NCBI GenBank assembly: GCA_033980235.1
Contig: CM067067.1
Location: forward strand, 2,259,001-2,323,000
Direction: 5' to 3'
DNA length: 64,000 nucleotides
Source of the DNA: Diadema setosum
Lineage: Eukaryota > Echinodermata > Echinoidea > Diadematoida > Diadematidae
The stretch's first letter is position 1. Each line of letters begins with the position of its first letter. The position numbers and the translations under genes were made by a program. Below, piece after piece: positions 1 through 20,970 of this stretch. The notes beneath the pieces were generated by a model. The model did no database searches, was not told the origin of the DNA, and worked only from the letters and a program-made list of their open reading frames with translations.

Positions 1-670
1 ACAAGATTTCATGCTGCATTTCCAGACTCTGTGCATTTCAGCTTCACAAATTGGACACATACATCCAAATTAAGGCCTGGCTCAATCTGGTTGGATTGCT
101 ATCTTTCATTAAAAAGATGATGTGTCAATAACTGCATAACTACAATGGGAAGGGCACTGGTGCATTCCACACTTGATGTGGCAAATACCACTAAGGAAAT
201 GTCTGTGATATATATATGTGTATGCCCTGTTATGTACACTGAAACAGGTTTCTCAATTGGCAAAATACCACTCATCTCATCACAATACATTCACTGTACA
301 CACACAGTGACATTCAATTTTAATACACTATGCCATTTGCAAGTACATTATTCACAATTTAGGACTTGTTACAGACAATTTTGAGAGTGATTTAAGTCAT
401 TGTTGATAACCACACTCACTGGCATAATGAGAAAGAAATATTATCCTTTTTTTTTTTTCCCAAGAGAAACATTTTAACATAAATGCACTTTATACTGTAT
501 GTGTAGGCAATGTTTATACAAGTTGTTGATTTTGACTACACTACATAAAATTATTTCAAAACTTATTGTATTTCATTGCTTACGATATCCTACATTCTGA
601 TATGTGTATTAAAAGATTTGTTTAGATTTCTGAATCACCCTTTGTCTCAGGCTCATTCATTCATACTCAC
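1..670 (-). other. Intron or 3' region of the myristoylated-protein gene; no coding sequence seen
   Basis: This stretch follows the splice donor at 670/669 on the minus strand, so it should be intron of the gene whose first coding exon lies at 671-1012. I see no exon with convincing splice sites, no RNA gene and no repeat beyond short A/T runs. Later exons of the gene must lie beyond the left edge of the window. Confidence 0.4.
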
Positions 671-1012
671 CTTGCTGTTCTCTCTATTCTTTTTCTCTGT
701 GTGGCCCTCAGGATCTTCACTATAGGTAAACTTCTCAACAGGTGTCTCCTCAACTACTTCACTGCTGGATGGCTGCATGCCTTGACTGTCGCTTCCCCCA
801 GGCACAGCCTCGGTGGGCTTCAGTCCTGCCTGCTGCGATGGCTGGCCATTTCCCTTGTCTGTCACTGCCTCTGCTCTCCCATCATTGGCAAGGTCAAGGC
901 CGCGAATGTCTTCTACAGGTGTTTCAAACTGCTGAGGTTCATCCGGAGGTGATGATGGCTGGGGTGGCTGTGGTGGCTCACTTGCCACAGATTTCGAACC
1001 CCCGCATCCCAT
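671..1012 (-). CDS. Small N-myristoylated acidic, proline-rich protein, first coding exon (partial gene)
   Basis: The reading frame starts at ATG 1012-1010 with MGCGGSK. Gly2, Cys3 and a small residue at position 6 followed by Lys fit an N-myristoylation site with adjacent palmitoylation. A membrane-anchored cytosolic protein is therefore likely (inference). The 114 residues encoded by the exon are low-complexity: a PPQPPQP stretch near residue 13, then many Glu, Asp, Ser and Gln, with no folded-domain signature. The exon is bounded by an acceptor ending TTTATAG at about 1024 and a strong donor AACAGCAAG|GTGAGT at 671/670. The open frame running on to 653 is therefore intronic read-through. 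Phase at the donor is 0. The rest of the protein lies left of the window. Composition resembles BASP1/GAP43-type membrane-anchored proteins, but I do not claim homology. Confidence 0.62.
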
Positions 1013-1336
1013 TATGTCTTCATCTATAAAGAATAATCACAAAATCACAAAGTTTACATAATTGTGTGATCTACACAAATACTTTCATGTCATTTTAAGG
1101 GCATTAAGAAAAATGTAACAGTTGAAAATTGTAAGAATTTAAAGACATTTCAGAAACTTCACTGTTAGTAAGTACTGACTGTACATGACTAACATTTTTT
1201 TTTTTTTTAATCTTTTTCAAAAACAAACAGCAAACATTCAGGGCAATGTCAAAACAAATCCAAAATGAATTAAAGTATTCTGGGAAGTTCATGCATTGGT
1301 ATGCAGAATGTGACAGAGCCAATGTTGAAGTTCGGG

Positions 1337-1515
1337 TACTGTACGAGCTGAAATTTTCGCGAATTTCACGAATCGCATTTGAACCATGAAAATAACAATG
1401 CGCAAATAACTAAGTTCAGTTAGACCCTCACAACCGCGAAATTAACACGCGAAAATGTCCTCCGAGTAGCAATTCGCGAAAATATCTGTACGCGAAAATT
1501 TCAGTTCGTACAGTA
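1337..1515. mobile_element. Fold-back MITE rich in TTTTCGCGAA motifs
   Basis: The left end TACTGTACGAGCTGAAATTT and the right end are inverted copies (about 25 bp with one mismatch). Between them lie several GCGAAAA/TTTTCGC words. A shorter relative sits at 29233-29346, where the paralogous duplicate gives an empty site. No coding capacity. Confidence 0.75.
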
Positions 1516-2381
1516 TAAATCCTAGCAAGATCTACTATTTGACAAATGGAGGGAATACACTGTATTTAAAGGACCTAACGAAATCCTCCTTTCATGGTAT
1601 ACATTGTAGAAAACCTTAACAAAACAAAATAAATGAGAACAAACAAAACAAGAATTTGTTAAATGATTTGGAATAATTCATTTTGACAAATTTGTTTGAA
1701 TCTTTCCAAAGGGTATAACAAACACTACATACTGAATGCACTACAGGTATGCAATGCAAAACCATCCCACTTGTATTAACTTGTAATCTGCTGCTCTGAG
1801 GTGAGAAGCTGTTGTATATGTTGTACATTAAGAGTCTAGAAATCTCTGGTTTCCAACTATTCATTTCTTACACATAGACTAAACTTTACTCCTACTAGCA
1901 CTGTATTAGATCTGTAGTCATCATTTAGCCAATATTGTATTACTATTACAGCATCACAATGTCAGGTTGACTAGTAACCTGATTTAATAGATGCCTTGCT
2001 GCGCACGTCGTCTTAGTATAGCAACAGGGCTGTGTATAATTAGTAGACTAGAAAAGAATCTACTCGATCTAGAGATGCAGTAAGATATATTCTTCTTCTT
2101 GATCTTGCAGCATATAATGATGTCACATAAATGAAAGTGAACTTGACTTGTGTGCGAGACTTCCTTACAAAATCTACCCCCTTTCTAAATTCTACAAGTT
2201 CTAGACAATACAAAGACAAAAAGAAAATTAACACTTCTCTTTTGGTTTGCTTAATTGCAATGAACGACGTAGGATACCGCCTAATTCAGCGTTATCATAT
2301 GCAGCATTCATTTTCAGTCACAAAACTCTTTGGGTTGTTTACTAATAAGACAACAATTACTTCTCGTTTTGATCTTTTGAG
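1516..2381. other. Spacer, probably the 5' UTR intron of the left gene; nothing recognised
   Basis: AT-rich sequence with short open frames only. None has a recognisable motif or paired splice sites. Confidence 0.4.
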
Positions 2382-2529
2382 AAATTCTACACCTAGGGGG
2401 AATTAGGTCTCTAGCTAGAGGCCTAGTAACACTATTTAGTAAGCTTTTAGGCCATAGAGTTTAAGAGTACATACTTGAACAGCTAGGCCTAGTCTCTAAA
2501 GTTTACTAGATCTCTAACTTATGTTATAC

Positions 2530-3095
2530 TTAAAGGGAAGGTAAACCCAGAGAGCAATGTGGATTGAGTGAAAGCAGTAACATTGGTAGAACACATCAGT
2601 GAAAGTTTGAGAAAAATCGGACAATCGATGCAAAAGTTATGAATTTTTAAAGTTTTGATGTTGGAACCGCTGGATGAGGAGACTACTAGAGGATATGACG
2701 TATGAGTGGACAACAATACAAAGAAAATATAAAGGATATTCCACAAAAATTCACTTTTCTAGAATTATGAAAGAGCAGTGGACCAACCGCTTTCACAAAG
2801 CAGGGGGAATAATTGCTAACCTTAACATATGTCAATATCAAGTTGATGGAATTTGTAATTTTCATGAAAAATGAATTTTTGTAGTATTTTCTTTATATTT
2901 TCTTGATATTGTAGTCCACTCATACGTCATAACCTCTAGTAGTCTCCTCATCCAGCGGTTCCAACACCAAAACTTTCAAAATTCATAACTTTTGCATCGA
3001 TTGTCCGATTTTCTTCAAACTTTCACTGATGTGTTCTACTAATGTTGCTGCTTACACTCAATCCAAATTGTTCTTGGGGTTTATCTTCCCTTTAA
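2530..3095. mobile_element. Fold-back MITE with about 190-bp terminal inverted repeats
   Basis: The left end begins TTAAAGGGAAGGTAAACCC and the right end is its inverted counterpart, ending TTATCTTCCCTTTAA. The arms remain alignable for about 190 bp, including the paired GTATGAGTGGAC / GTCCACTCATAC words around a central AT-rich core. TA or TTAA is the likely target. No coding capacity; the short frames inside are chance. Confidence 0.88.
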
Positions 3096-3499
3096 TAGCG
3101 AATCTCGGTTTTCTTGTCACTCGATTTGCTGACGCACTTTTACTAGGTCTACCAGGTATGGTTGAGGGGTCTAGATATCGCGCACGAAAATTTGAAATGC
3201 TGTTATAATAGAAGTTATTCCATAATCGTACCTGAATTTCTCAATGAATATCACGAAAATGCAGAAAAATCACCTCCCAAAATCTCCTGATGATACGATG
3301 ACGGAGTAGTGCGCTGTCGCCGTTTGTATGTCGGACTTTTTTTTATGTGTTCAATTTCTCGGGGTATGTAAAGATCGCGCAGCTGCCCTCTGTAGTTTCA
3401 TGCGTGAAAGTGTCTGCCCCTCTGTGGCTGTAACGTGCTCCGGCTTTCGTAGAATATTTTTCACTTGATATTAAATTTGTCCCTGTTAAGCAACAGCAG

Positions 3500-4012
3500 T
3501 ATTATTATTGTTATTATTATTATTATCATTATTACTATTATCACCACCACCATCATCGATCATCATAATCATCATCTTTTTTTTTCTTTTTTTTATGAAG
3601 CACTGTTATGCTGAAAGTACAGCTCCATTTAATATAAATATTCTTTTTTTTTCTTTTGAATGCAATGTCAAGCTAAAAGGACAGCTCCATTTGATTTTAA
3701 TGAAAGTAAGTAAGCAGTGTATGTTTTTTTTTTTCGGTGCATTGTATATATTCTTTACGAATGCACTGTTTCTGCTGAAAGTACAGCTTGGTTTGATTTC
3801 ATTATAATCGTGTTTTGTTGAATCGTGGATTCTATGATACATGTGATTTGATTTATCATGAAACTGTATTGAATATGGAATCAATAAAAGATTATGGAAA
3901 AAAAATCATCGTCATCATTATTATTTTCATTATTATTATTATCACTTCCACCACCATCATTTTATCATTCTTATTATCATTATTTTTATCATTGATATTT
4001 TCATAATCGTTA
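3500..4012. repeat. ATT/ATC microsatellites flanking a diverged minisatellite
   Basis: Imperfect (ATT)n/(ATC)n tracts lie at about 3503-3575 and 3908-4010. Between them three diverged copies of a unit containing 'GAATGCA.TGT...GACAGCTCCATTTGATTT' occur at about 3596-3800, separated by T-runs. The short frames here are compositional. Confidence 0.6.
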
Positions 4013-4099
4013 ATGATTTTCATTTTCTTACAATATTTCTAATCACTTTAACCAATAATATACACGTAATATAAAATGGAAAAAAGTAAAATATGAACA

Positions 4100-4135
4100 T
4101 ATATTTTGTGTGTGTGTGTGTTTGTGTGTGTGCTT
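4100..4135. repeat. (TG)n microsatellite
   Basis: A run of TG dinucleotides interrupted once by TTTG. The 300 bp on either side contain nothing recognisable. Confidence 0.8.
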
Positions 4136-5214
4136 ACCCATTCGTCACCCTCTCATTTTCGTCACCCATTTGTCACACTCTCATCTAATTTTTCTTCAGT
4201 ATCACTATGGCCCTCCCCTGTCACAAATATATCACAAGTTAGCGCAAAAAATCACAAGCAAATTCAAATTGAAATCACACTTCAACTTCGATAGACTGAA
4301 ATATTTATTCCTTTGTAATATTATAATCGTTGTGTTAAAATTTGACTTAAAACAACATTTTATTAACAGTATTTCAGCGTAGCTGGAAGCATACAATTTT
4401 CTTGTGTATGATGACGTCACGTGGTACACGATCGATCGAACAAATTACGAATTCTATCGACTACGAACGAGACAAGCGAGACGACACGTCTAGGCTACAA
4501 CATCCTTAGTCACTTAGAACAGATTTTAAGGTTAGGTAGGTTAAATTACAAGGTAAAAAATTGGAAATTTAGTGGAAAATTTGTTGGAAATCAAAATTTC
4601 TTACCTGCTTCCTTCTCATGTTGAGCGGTAAGTCAGGTATGTTTATTCCATGGGCGTATCGGCAAATTTTGCGCTTAGTCCTACGCGTAATATCGCTTGC
4701 TATACGCAGTTACGCTATGCGCGATCATTACGTCCCTGCGCGAGACCTAGTACCCTTACTATACTAAATTCTACACCTAGGGGGAATTAGGTCTCTAGCT
4801 AGAGGCCTAGTAATACTATTTAGTAAGTCTTTAGGCCATAGAGTTTAACAGTACATACTTGAACAGCTAGGTCTCGTCTCTAACATGTTAGAGTTTAGAC
4901 CGTCTAGATCTAGAGTCTAGTACTAGATCTCGATATCTCTAACATAACGTTATAGCGAATCTCGGTTTTCTTGTCACTCGATTTGCTGACGCACTTTTAC
5001 ATACACGGGACTGAGCTCCTGCACTTGCTGCCACACGGGCTTCAGATCAAATATTAACCAACTACTAGTATTCAAGTGTCATATTGACACGATACAGAGT
5101 CTAACGCAGAAATTGAAAATGACATTGACCTGATCATTTTTCCTGAAGCATCAAAGTCTATTTACCTCAAATATGATAGGATAAACCAAAACTCCAAGCT
5201 CGATTCCAGCCACA

Positions 5215-5400
5215 GCAGCCCGTCATCGCACAGTCTGTACTATGTAACCGCGAGTCGTTGGTTGCTAGGATAGCTCAAGCTTTTCGCAACGCATACAGAA
5301 CGTCGTCCGTCCGGTCCCTCGCATCGCTCGCCCTTTTCAGAGCGCGTACGAATCGCTGTAAAACACGTTTGTCGTCAAATAAATCAATCAATAATAGACG
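5215..5400. promoter_or_regulatory. CpG-rich patch, possible promoter/first exon of the left gene
   Basis: Against an AT-rich background this short block is rich in CpG and in CGTC, GCGC and CGAG words, as often seen at promoters. The left gene (minus strand) needs a 5' UTR exon upstream of its acceptor at about 1024, and this is the nearest plausible source. Nothing in the sequence proves transcription. A small plus-strand frame spans the patch but has no recognisable motif. Confidence 0.22.
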
Positions 5401-5639
5401 TGGAAAGATGTCAAGAATCGAAAAGCTATCGGGCTTTAAAATGTTACTTCACCCATCTGTTGAATAATAGAATTGAGAGGCGGTTGTCTGACCTTGTTTT
5501 GCTGAAGAAGTATCGTGTTGTGGGCCTGTGGTTATAATTACAAGTGTGCAAGTGAACTATGGCGTTTTTTGCTTTGAAAGTTGGTCGTTGAAGGTGTGAT
5601 ATGGAGGGGGCTGTAACAGTGGCCAAGCACGAGTAAGTG

Positions 5640-5880
5640 AATGGCGAATGAATGAATGAATGAATGAATGAATGAATGAATGAATGAATGAATGAATGAA
5701 TGAATGAATGAATGAATGAATGAATGAATGCATGCATGCATGCATGCATGAATGAGTGAATGAATGCATGCATGCATGCATGCATGAATGAATGAATGAA
5801 TGAATGAATGAATGAATGAATGAATTAATTAATTAATTAATGAATTAATAAATGAATGAACGAATGAATGATCGATTAAA
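5640..5880. repeat. (GAAT)n microsatellite with embedded (CATG)n palindromic blocks
   Basis: More than 40 GAAT units are interrupted by two (CATG)n blocks at about 5730-5750 and 5766-5786, then degrade into TTAA/GAAT mixtures. The antisense frames made of His-Ser-Phe-Ile repeats are products of this satellite, not genes. Confidence 0.97.
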
Positions 5881-6327
5881 TGCATAAATAAAGTGATAGA
5901 CGGATAGATAGATAGCGACAGACAGATGAATAAACGATCGAGGAAGATAGAAATCATTCATAAAAATTAGTTTTTGCGCTAATCATTGCTTTATGTACAC
6001 TTTGTACGCTAATTAACTTTTTTTTTTTGGGGGGGGGGGGAGGGGGGTGGGGAGTGGGCTGGTTCAGCTCGGCGAAGCGTGGAGGTCCCATTATTTGCGC
6101 TAGTGTATGTAATGTGCAGCATAATGAACAGCTCTAAGTCAACTGATCACGCACTGAATATCCGTATTTTTTCCGCCTTATTTCAATGATTGAGTAAATC
6201 TTTGTTTCATTGATTGTTTGTTTGTTTTGTGAGGAGCTTTCTCACAAAATAACTACAGGAGTCCTGTTCTGAAAAAAAAAATCGAATTTTGGTTTCTGCT
6301 TTTGATAATATTAGCGGCGATTTTCGT

Positions 6328-6398
6328 CGGCCTCATGCCAAAAGGGCCTTAACACCATAGACTTTGAACACTGTTAGGGCCCTTTTGGCATGAGGCCG
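6328..6398. repeat. 27-bp-stem hairpin
   Basis: CGGCCTCATGCCAAAAGGGC at 6328 pairs with its reverse complement ending at 6398. Arms of 27 bp (one mismatch) enclose a 17-nt loop at 6355-6371. It may be the remnant of a small palindromic element. Confidence 0.85.
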
Positions 6399-6884
6399 CC
6401 GTTTTGTCTGTTTTATGGGGGATGCATGAGCATGCTAGTTGATTGCCGCTATATTGGCTTATTCATTATTGTCATTAGATCATATCTACATCCTATACTT
6501 CAAAAGATCGTTGAAACCATATGTTACAGTTGTGCAAGAACAAAGGACATTATCACAATATTCGACCCTTGTTGAAACACTGACGCTTATATGCATTGTT
6601 TGTATGATAAACTTTGTTGAAACATCTATCTTCATTTCCAATATTTTTTCTTTCTTCATATAGCATCATTTCTTCACAATATCACAAAAGCTGAAGCGTT
6701 CAACATAATGCATCTGAGATTCTCAAATTGGAAACTTTTCTTTTGGAAAATTTACTTTTATGATTGTATACACACATGTCTATTTCTCACACTTCTCAGA
6801 TATCTTTTGTTGCTTTATCTGTTTTATCAAAGTGTCCTGAAAAAGTCAGAGATACCAAGGTGCATGCATAGGAAACTTCAAATT
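6399..6884. other. Spacer; nothing recognised
   Basis: AT-rich sequence with short frames only, none carrying a known motif. Confidence 0.4.
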
Positions 6885-7195
6885 AAAGGGATAGGAGAAT
6901 ATTGGTTGAGATGAGGATTGAGCTTTTAACTTTTCGCGAGATACTAAGAAACCACTTATGTTACAATGCATCCAATTTTATGATAGGAATTTAAAGTTTA
7001 ATTGATGAAAATCGGTTTTGAAATGCCCGAGATATCCAAAAGCAATGTAAAACAAAATGACCCTAATAAAAGTTGGGTCCCACCTTTTATTAGGATCCCT
7101 TTGTTTGGGACGCCTCAGCCATTTCAAAACCAATTTTCATCAAAACTTTGAATGCTTCTAGAATTACATGCTCTTTCATATTTCATAAGAGGGTA
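6885..7195. mobile_element. Fold-back MITE (relative of the insertion at 28096-28490)
   Basis: Imperfect inverted halves pair around TAATAAAAGTTGGGTCCCAC / CCTTTTATTAGGATCC near 7060-7105. The words GAAAATCGGTTTTGAAAT and TTTCAAAACCAATTTTCATC are inverted partners. The same words occur in the copy-B-specific insertion at 28.1-28.5 kb, defining one family. Confidence 0.7.
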
Positions 7196-7264
7196 AAATC
7201 ATGGTAATATAAATGAATAATACAAGCGAATGCACGTACTTGTGTACCAATATATACATATATG

Positions 7265-7302
<38 letters not shown>
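7265..7302. repeat. (TA)n microsatellite at the left edge of duplication copy A
   Basis: A run of TA dinucleotides followed by sequence (CAGTGTCA.TTATTCAAAT) that is shared with the sequence after the (TA)n at 24786-24838. Confidence 0.9.
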
Positions 7303-7304
<2 letters not shown>

Positions 7305-8096
7305 CCTACATACATCAGTGTCATTTATTCAAATGCATACTAGTCCCATCCTGAACGTGTGCATCGTCTCGTGTTTATTGTGTATGATTGTGTAAAAGAA
7401 AGGAGTTGTTTATAGGATATATGGACGTTGCTCTTGAAAAAAAAAAAAAAAAAAACCCTGAATGAATAGAGCGAATTTTGAGAGCTATATAGGACCGTCT
7501 CATATCACAGGTATTTTCTTACATAGACACAATAGAACACACACAAACACACGCACTCAAACACACTCACACACACTCACATAAATCATATCGTTGATAC
7601 ATACTGCAGTATGTTCCTGATCATGCTGTGGTGTAAAGTAGTGTTACGAGATATAAAGACATTAAAACTGATCCTTCTGATTTCAAAGTCAATTATTACA
7701 CAATGAGCCTCATTCTCACCTCATGCCTTCTCGTGTCGTTCACAATCACCCACCATCAACTCACTCGTTACGGAATGGTATCAAGTCTGTTCTTAACTGG
7801 TGAAGTTCGTTATTCCGAAGGTTTTGCTAATCTAAAAATGAAATAAGTTTAGTTTTTTTTTTTTCGAAGATTTGTTATTCCTAAACACACAAATTCTGTA
7901 AGTATGCCTAGATACAATCGTTAATCCGACAATGAAACATGGTTCGTTAATCAGAACATTCATATTGTGGCGTTATTCCGAAAGTTCTTTTATCCGAGAA
8001 TAAAAAATAAAAAAAAGCACACTCACGAACTTTCAGAATTACGAACCTTATTTCGTTTTCTAATTAACAAACTTTCGGCTAGCGAACTTTTTTTTT

Positions 8097-9436
8097 TCTT
8101 GACCATTTTCTAATTAAAGAATAACCTTCGAAACGATAAATCTTCTTTTTGGGGGGGAATTAGAAACCTGGGAATGACAGACACACTTTGGAATAATGAA
8201 CTGTAATCGTTCCAAACAGCAATCACGAGTCATGACGAGGTATAAACGACACTTGCAACTGTCAATTTGATGCGAAAATGAAATTTTATCTTGTCCTTTG
8301 CTGTCCTTCCCCCCCCCCTCCAAAAAAAAACAACAACAAACAATAATCCGATGAACAGGTTTCATTTGGTCTTCTTCCGTAAGACTTTCTATTTGGTATT
8401 CCAAAAGAAATTTCTTTGAATGGTGCTTACTACCAAGTAATCACCAATATCGACATCTTAACGCTTACTATTATTCAGACATGTTAAGACCGAACGTGGA
8501 GTAAAATCATGCATTGGACAGAAAAAGGTGAATCCCGAGTATACAACATGCAAAGCATGTTAATCCAATCATTGCGCTTCGACCAAGAAAGAATTATTTA
8601 CAGAGAGACTCTATACATCACGCATACCGAACTAAAACACTGTCTGACATTCCATGACGTGTGGTTATTGCTTGTGGCACATGATCATAGCTGAAATCCT
8701 TTTACTGCTTGCGTAGGAGACTTGGAGTCGTTGGATACAGGACGAAGAAAACAAAACCACCTTGTGTTCTTTGTCTTCATGATTTGAAAGAAAAAATGCA
8801 TAATATTATTTGTATAATTACAAATGACTATACTCTTTGTTCAAATCAAAACATTTCCGAAATCAAAAATTAAAAAAGGCGCCTCTTATTGTGGTACATA
8901 CACTGTATAATGTATTGAAAAATTGCCCGTTAAAGCTTGAACAATTTGCACCCAGACTCACGTCTTGTTCAAGCTTGCCTGATTTTTGATACGCTAATGT
9001 TATGATAATATATATTTTAGAAATTCTGCATACCCATTTAATATACAATATAGTCTACGTACTTATCATCTCTTGGTTACTTTTATCTTGATATGATTTT
9101 TCAGTGAGTGAGGGTTATCAATACAGGTATATCCATTTCAGTCGCTTTTGGTTGTTGTCTAGAACTAATCGACGAATTTATATTGCTCATAATACACCCT
9201 GTTTAATGACATTGTTCTACATACTTGTTTTGGAAATCTCGGAAAAGCAGTTGATACCGCGATGGTTACCCAGGAGTGTTTCTCAGTACTGCATCGTGTT
9301 TGTCATATTTTTTGTTGTGTTGTTTTACACATAAGTTTAAATGAGATGAAGTGCACACGTAAGAATTCTTCCATCTCCACTTGCTGCTTCCGTAAGCTAA
9401 ACCATTAAGACGTAAACGCGATGCTCCGATAGAACA
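8097..9436. other. 3' flank of the copy A cathepsin gene; no separate gene seen
   Basis: The sequence is shared with copy B (for example ATGCATTGGACAGAAAAAGG at 8511 and its counterpart near 28508), so it is part of the duplicated unit. No frame is conserved in both copies. An ATTAAA on the minus strand near 9204-9209 could be the poly(A) signal, about 230 bp past the stop (weak). Confidence 0.4.
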
Positions 9437-18184
<8,748 letters not shown>

Positions 18185-19313
18185 GATGAGAGAGTACGTC
18201 GAATCCTGTAAGAGCAAGAAGGAATGTTAGCGCCTCTTAAGCCAACAACTGTTAAGAACATATAGAAAACTGATGTCATAAGGAGTAGGTGACCCATATA
18301 TTATAGCCTCTTGGTAGGAACCCATACTGTTCGAACGGTTTCAATAGCCTGTGCTAAACGTCCCCCTCTCTATAGTGAATGCAATAGGAGCAAGCAGAGG
18401 TATAGGTTCCGCGAAACCATGCAAGCAAACATCGAGAGTCAAGCTGATCAAGGTAATGGGTAGCGGATAGCGAGAGCCGCCCCAACGAGACTCCCAGCTT
18501 CTGCTCTCTTATGTTCTTCGCCCTCGACCATCAGTGCTACCCACTGCTACCGACATCATTACTCAGTTCCATTCAGTTCTATTCCACTGAATCAATTTCT
18601 TTCATCCTTGATGTGTATTCCAACTTTTTACATTTAGGTGATCCCATCACTGCAATCCCTTGATGCTTTTAAGGTACACCTTTTCTTTCACTTTACTTCA
18701 TTTCTCTTTCCTTGTTCCTTTTTTAAAATCTGATTTGTGACCGCTTTGTTGTGATGACCTGTGTCATTCCTCTATTGTGTATAAGTGTGAATTATGTTGC
18801 ATTTTTTCTTTTTTTAATGGTATATATTGTAAACGTTGAAAGACATTAAGGAGAGTTTTATGCTATAAATCGTATGAATATCATAACAAAAATTATTTTA
18901 CATCCATCCAACGAAAAATGAATATACATTATACAGATTTGGACAATTTATATCGTATAACAATTTAAGAAGTACAAATCATAAAATATAATACAATTAA
19001 GTAGATACCAATTACAGATAATGGGAGAGAGAGAACGAGGGAGTGCTTACTTTGCGATGATGACAACAATCTCTCTAGGCCTCAAGAGCGATGGAAAAAA
19101 GTGAGCTACTGAAAACGGGATCTTGTGATGTTCGGATCACTCCCAAACATTATTATGCCATATGTATTTCTACAACTTATCCATCTTCAATTAATTTTCT
19201 CATGTGATAACTGCAGGTGATATAAAATATATTCTGTAGGCAGTACAATACAGACAAAAATTCAAATTTGAAAAGAGATCAGAAGCCTGAGGATCTTTGT
19301 ATAAGAACTAACT

Positions 19314-19672
19314 AAGGGCGGTGAGTTGGCTCAGTCGGTAGCGCGTCTGCCTCACGATCACGCGGCCCGGGTTCGAACCCGAGTCTGGACTGGGCAATGT
19401 TGTGTGTAAGCATACCGTCCCCTCTAGCAAGAGGCAAAACACTCTGTCCCTCGGATAGGACATAAAATGGAGGTCCCGTGTGTGAGAGAGTAACAACTCA
19501 TGCACGTAAAAGATCCCGCTTCATTCATTCATCGCAAAGAGCAGGGTGTTTAACCCGGTGAAGTGGTCCCACTTCACATCCAACTGGACCCCATGGAAGA
19601 CCAGCTTAATGTAGCTGAATATGGGCTATCCAGCCATCTTCTCAAATGGAAAATGAACAAACAAACAAACTT
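19314..19672 (+). mobile_element. tRNA-derived SINE
   Basis: The head carries an RNA polymerase III A box TGGCTCAGTCGG (19327-19338) and B box GGTTCGAACCC (19370-19380) at tRNA spacing. A roughly 250-bp unrelated body and an (AAAC)n tail (19657-19671) follow. Copy B lacks it at the matching point (about 40,808), so it inserted after the duplication, in the 5' UTR intron of the copy A gene. It is not a functional tRNA: the head runs directly into the SINE body with no acceptor-stem 3' half. Confidence 0.88.
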
Positions 19673-20428
19673 GAAGGTTACTTCTTGCGTCAATTTTTAT
19701 TCCTCAGTCTATCTATAGGCCTACATAACTAATGCTTATAAAATTCTCGCAAGTGATGAAAGAAATACTGTAAGCTAATTCTAGCCCAGACGCTTGGCTG
19801 TTCATAATAATTTCTAATCTTCAGATACATAATGACAGTCTTCGTGTTAGACGTTGTTCTTGCACTAGAAATGTTAAGGACTTTCATAAGCTTTACACAT
19901 TTTATTGACCTTTTGCAATAATATTTGAAGGCAAAATGATTCTCCGCATCTTCCGGAGGAGCACTGTCAAATATCAAATTTCATAGAATTGTTATTTTTG
20001 GGTAAAATTCTGTCTATTTTGGCATCATTTTTTTATATCGTATTAGTTCTGTGACATCACAGTAAAATTTGCATATATATATAAAAACGTTGGCACGTGT
20101 CGAATTTTCCTCTTTCAGCGTGTTCAGCGTTTTACTTTCTACCTAATCTAAGTTTGGAACAAGTATTATGTTTTGTTAATAGAACAACACCTTCTATTCC
20201 TTGTTGTAATACATTAATTAAATGTGGCTTTAGTCGCCGCTCGCCATGATTGGAACAGATTGTGTTTACGCACAATAATGATGCTATGAATTAAAAAAAA
20301 AAATGAGCAAAGAAAATGGGATTCCATCAGTTTATGTTCGTCAACAATAGACAAACTGATCTACATGCTACAATGTTATACTGCACTGACTGATTCGATT
20401 TCCTAGGAATCAAGAAAATAATAATTGA

Positions 20429-20970
20429 CTTGACTGAAAAAAAAAACCACTCTGAGTGCGACCAGGATGTTTAACAAGGTAGTACAATGGTTTAACTCCA
20501 TGCAGTGTAACCTGTTGAAGAAAAAAATACAAGAGATATCATGCAGAAATAATTTCGAACCAAACAAAATTTCAAAATTATTGTAAATTACAAAACTGGA
20601 ATTGAAACTTGGAGTTTACACTTCGGCTGGGTAAATGATAATCTACATCACTCAAACCACGACCTCTTGCTCAGCTTCTCTATCATTAGCACACATTTTG
20701 ATTTATAACGAAGCATTTTCTTTTTACACGATGAAGAAGACGATATGACAGTCATTACAGTCTTTAGCTTTCCATTTCTTCTTCGATTATTTCCTGTTGG
20801 TATAGCCAGTTTGGTTGAAATAAAAGGCAGAGACTGTCCAACCAGGGAGGTAGAAGTCTTTGACTGAAAAATCATTCTGAGCGCGACCAGGATGTTTAAC
20901 AAGATCAATGGTTCAACTCAATGCAGTGTAAACGGGTGAAGAAAAAAAAAAAAAACACCCAATACACATC
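20429..20970. repeat. Local direct duplication (about 430-bp offset)
   Basis: The block starting GACTGAAAAA...GAGTGCGACCAGGATG at 20431 recurs at about 20863, each followed by CAATGGTT(C/T)AACTC.ATGCAG. Copy B has one copy (40980-41060), so the repeat arose in copy A. Confidence 0.8.

Larger units (their letters stand above)
2382..5001. repeat. Direct duplication split by a MITE (2382-2529 plus 3094-3142, repeated at 4766-5001)
   Basis: The segment starting AAATTCTACACCTAGGGGGA recurs at 4766, and the segment starting AGCGAATCTCGGTTTTCTTG at about 3096 recurs at about 4953, in the same order and orientation. In the first copy a 566-bp fold-back MITE separates the two halves; in the second they are contiguous apart from a diverged patch. 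The second copy therefore approximates the pre-insertion state. Confidence 0.8.

Noticed and set aside
5258..5467. 69-codon Arg/Ser-rich plus frame
   Set aside because: Lies in a CpG-rich patch, no motif and no splice support; noted only as possible promoter.
5444..5785. Minus-strand frames rich in His-Ser-Phe-Ile and Met-His-Ala-Cys repeats
   Set aside because: They are the three-frame reading of a GAAT/CATG microsatellite; no splice sites or start context.
19318..19392. Functional tRNA gene
   Set aside because: A and B boxes are present but the cloverleaf lacks a matching 3' acceptor arm, and a SINE body with tail follows.
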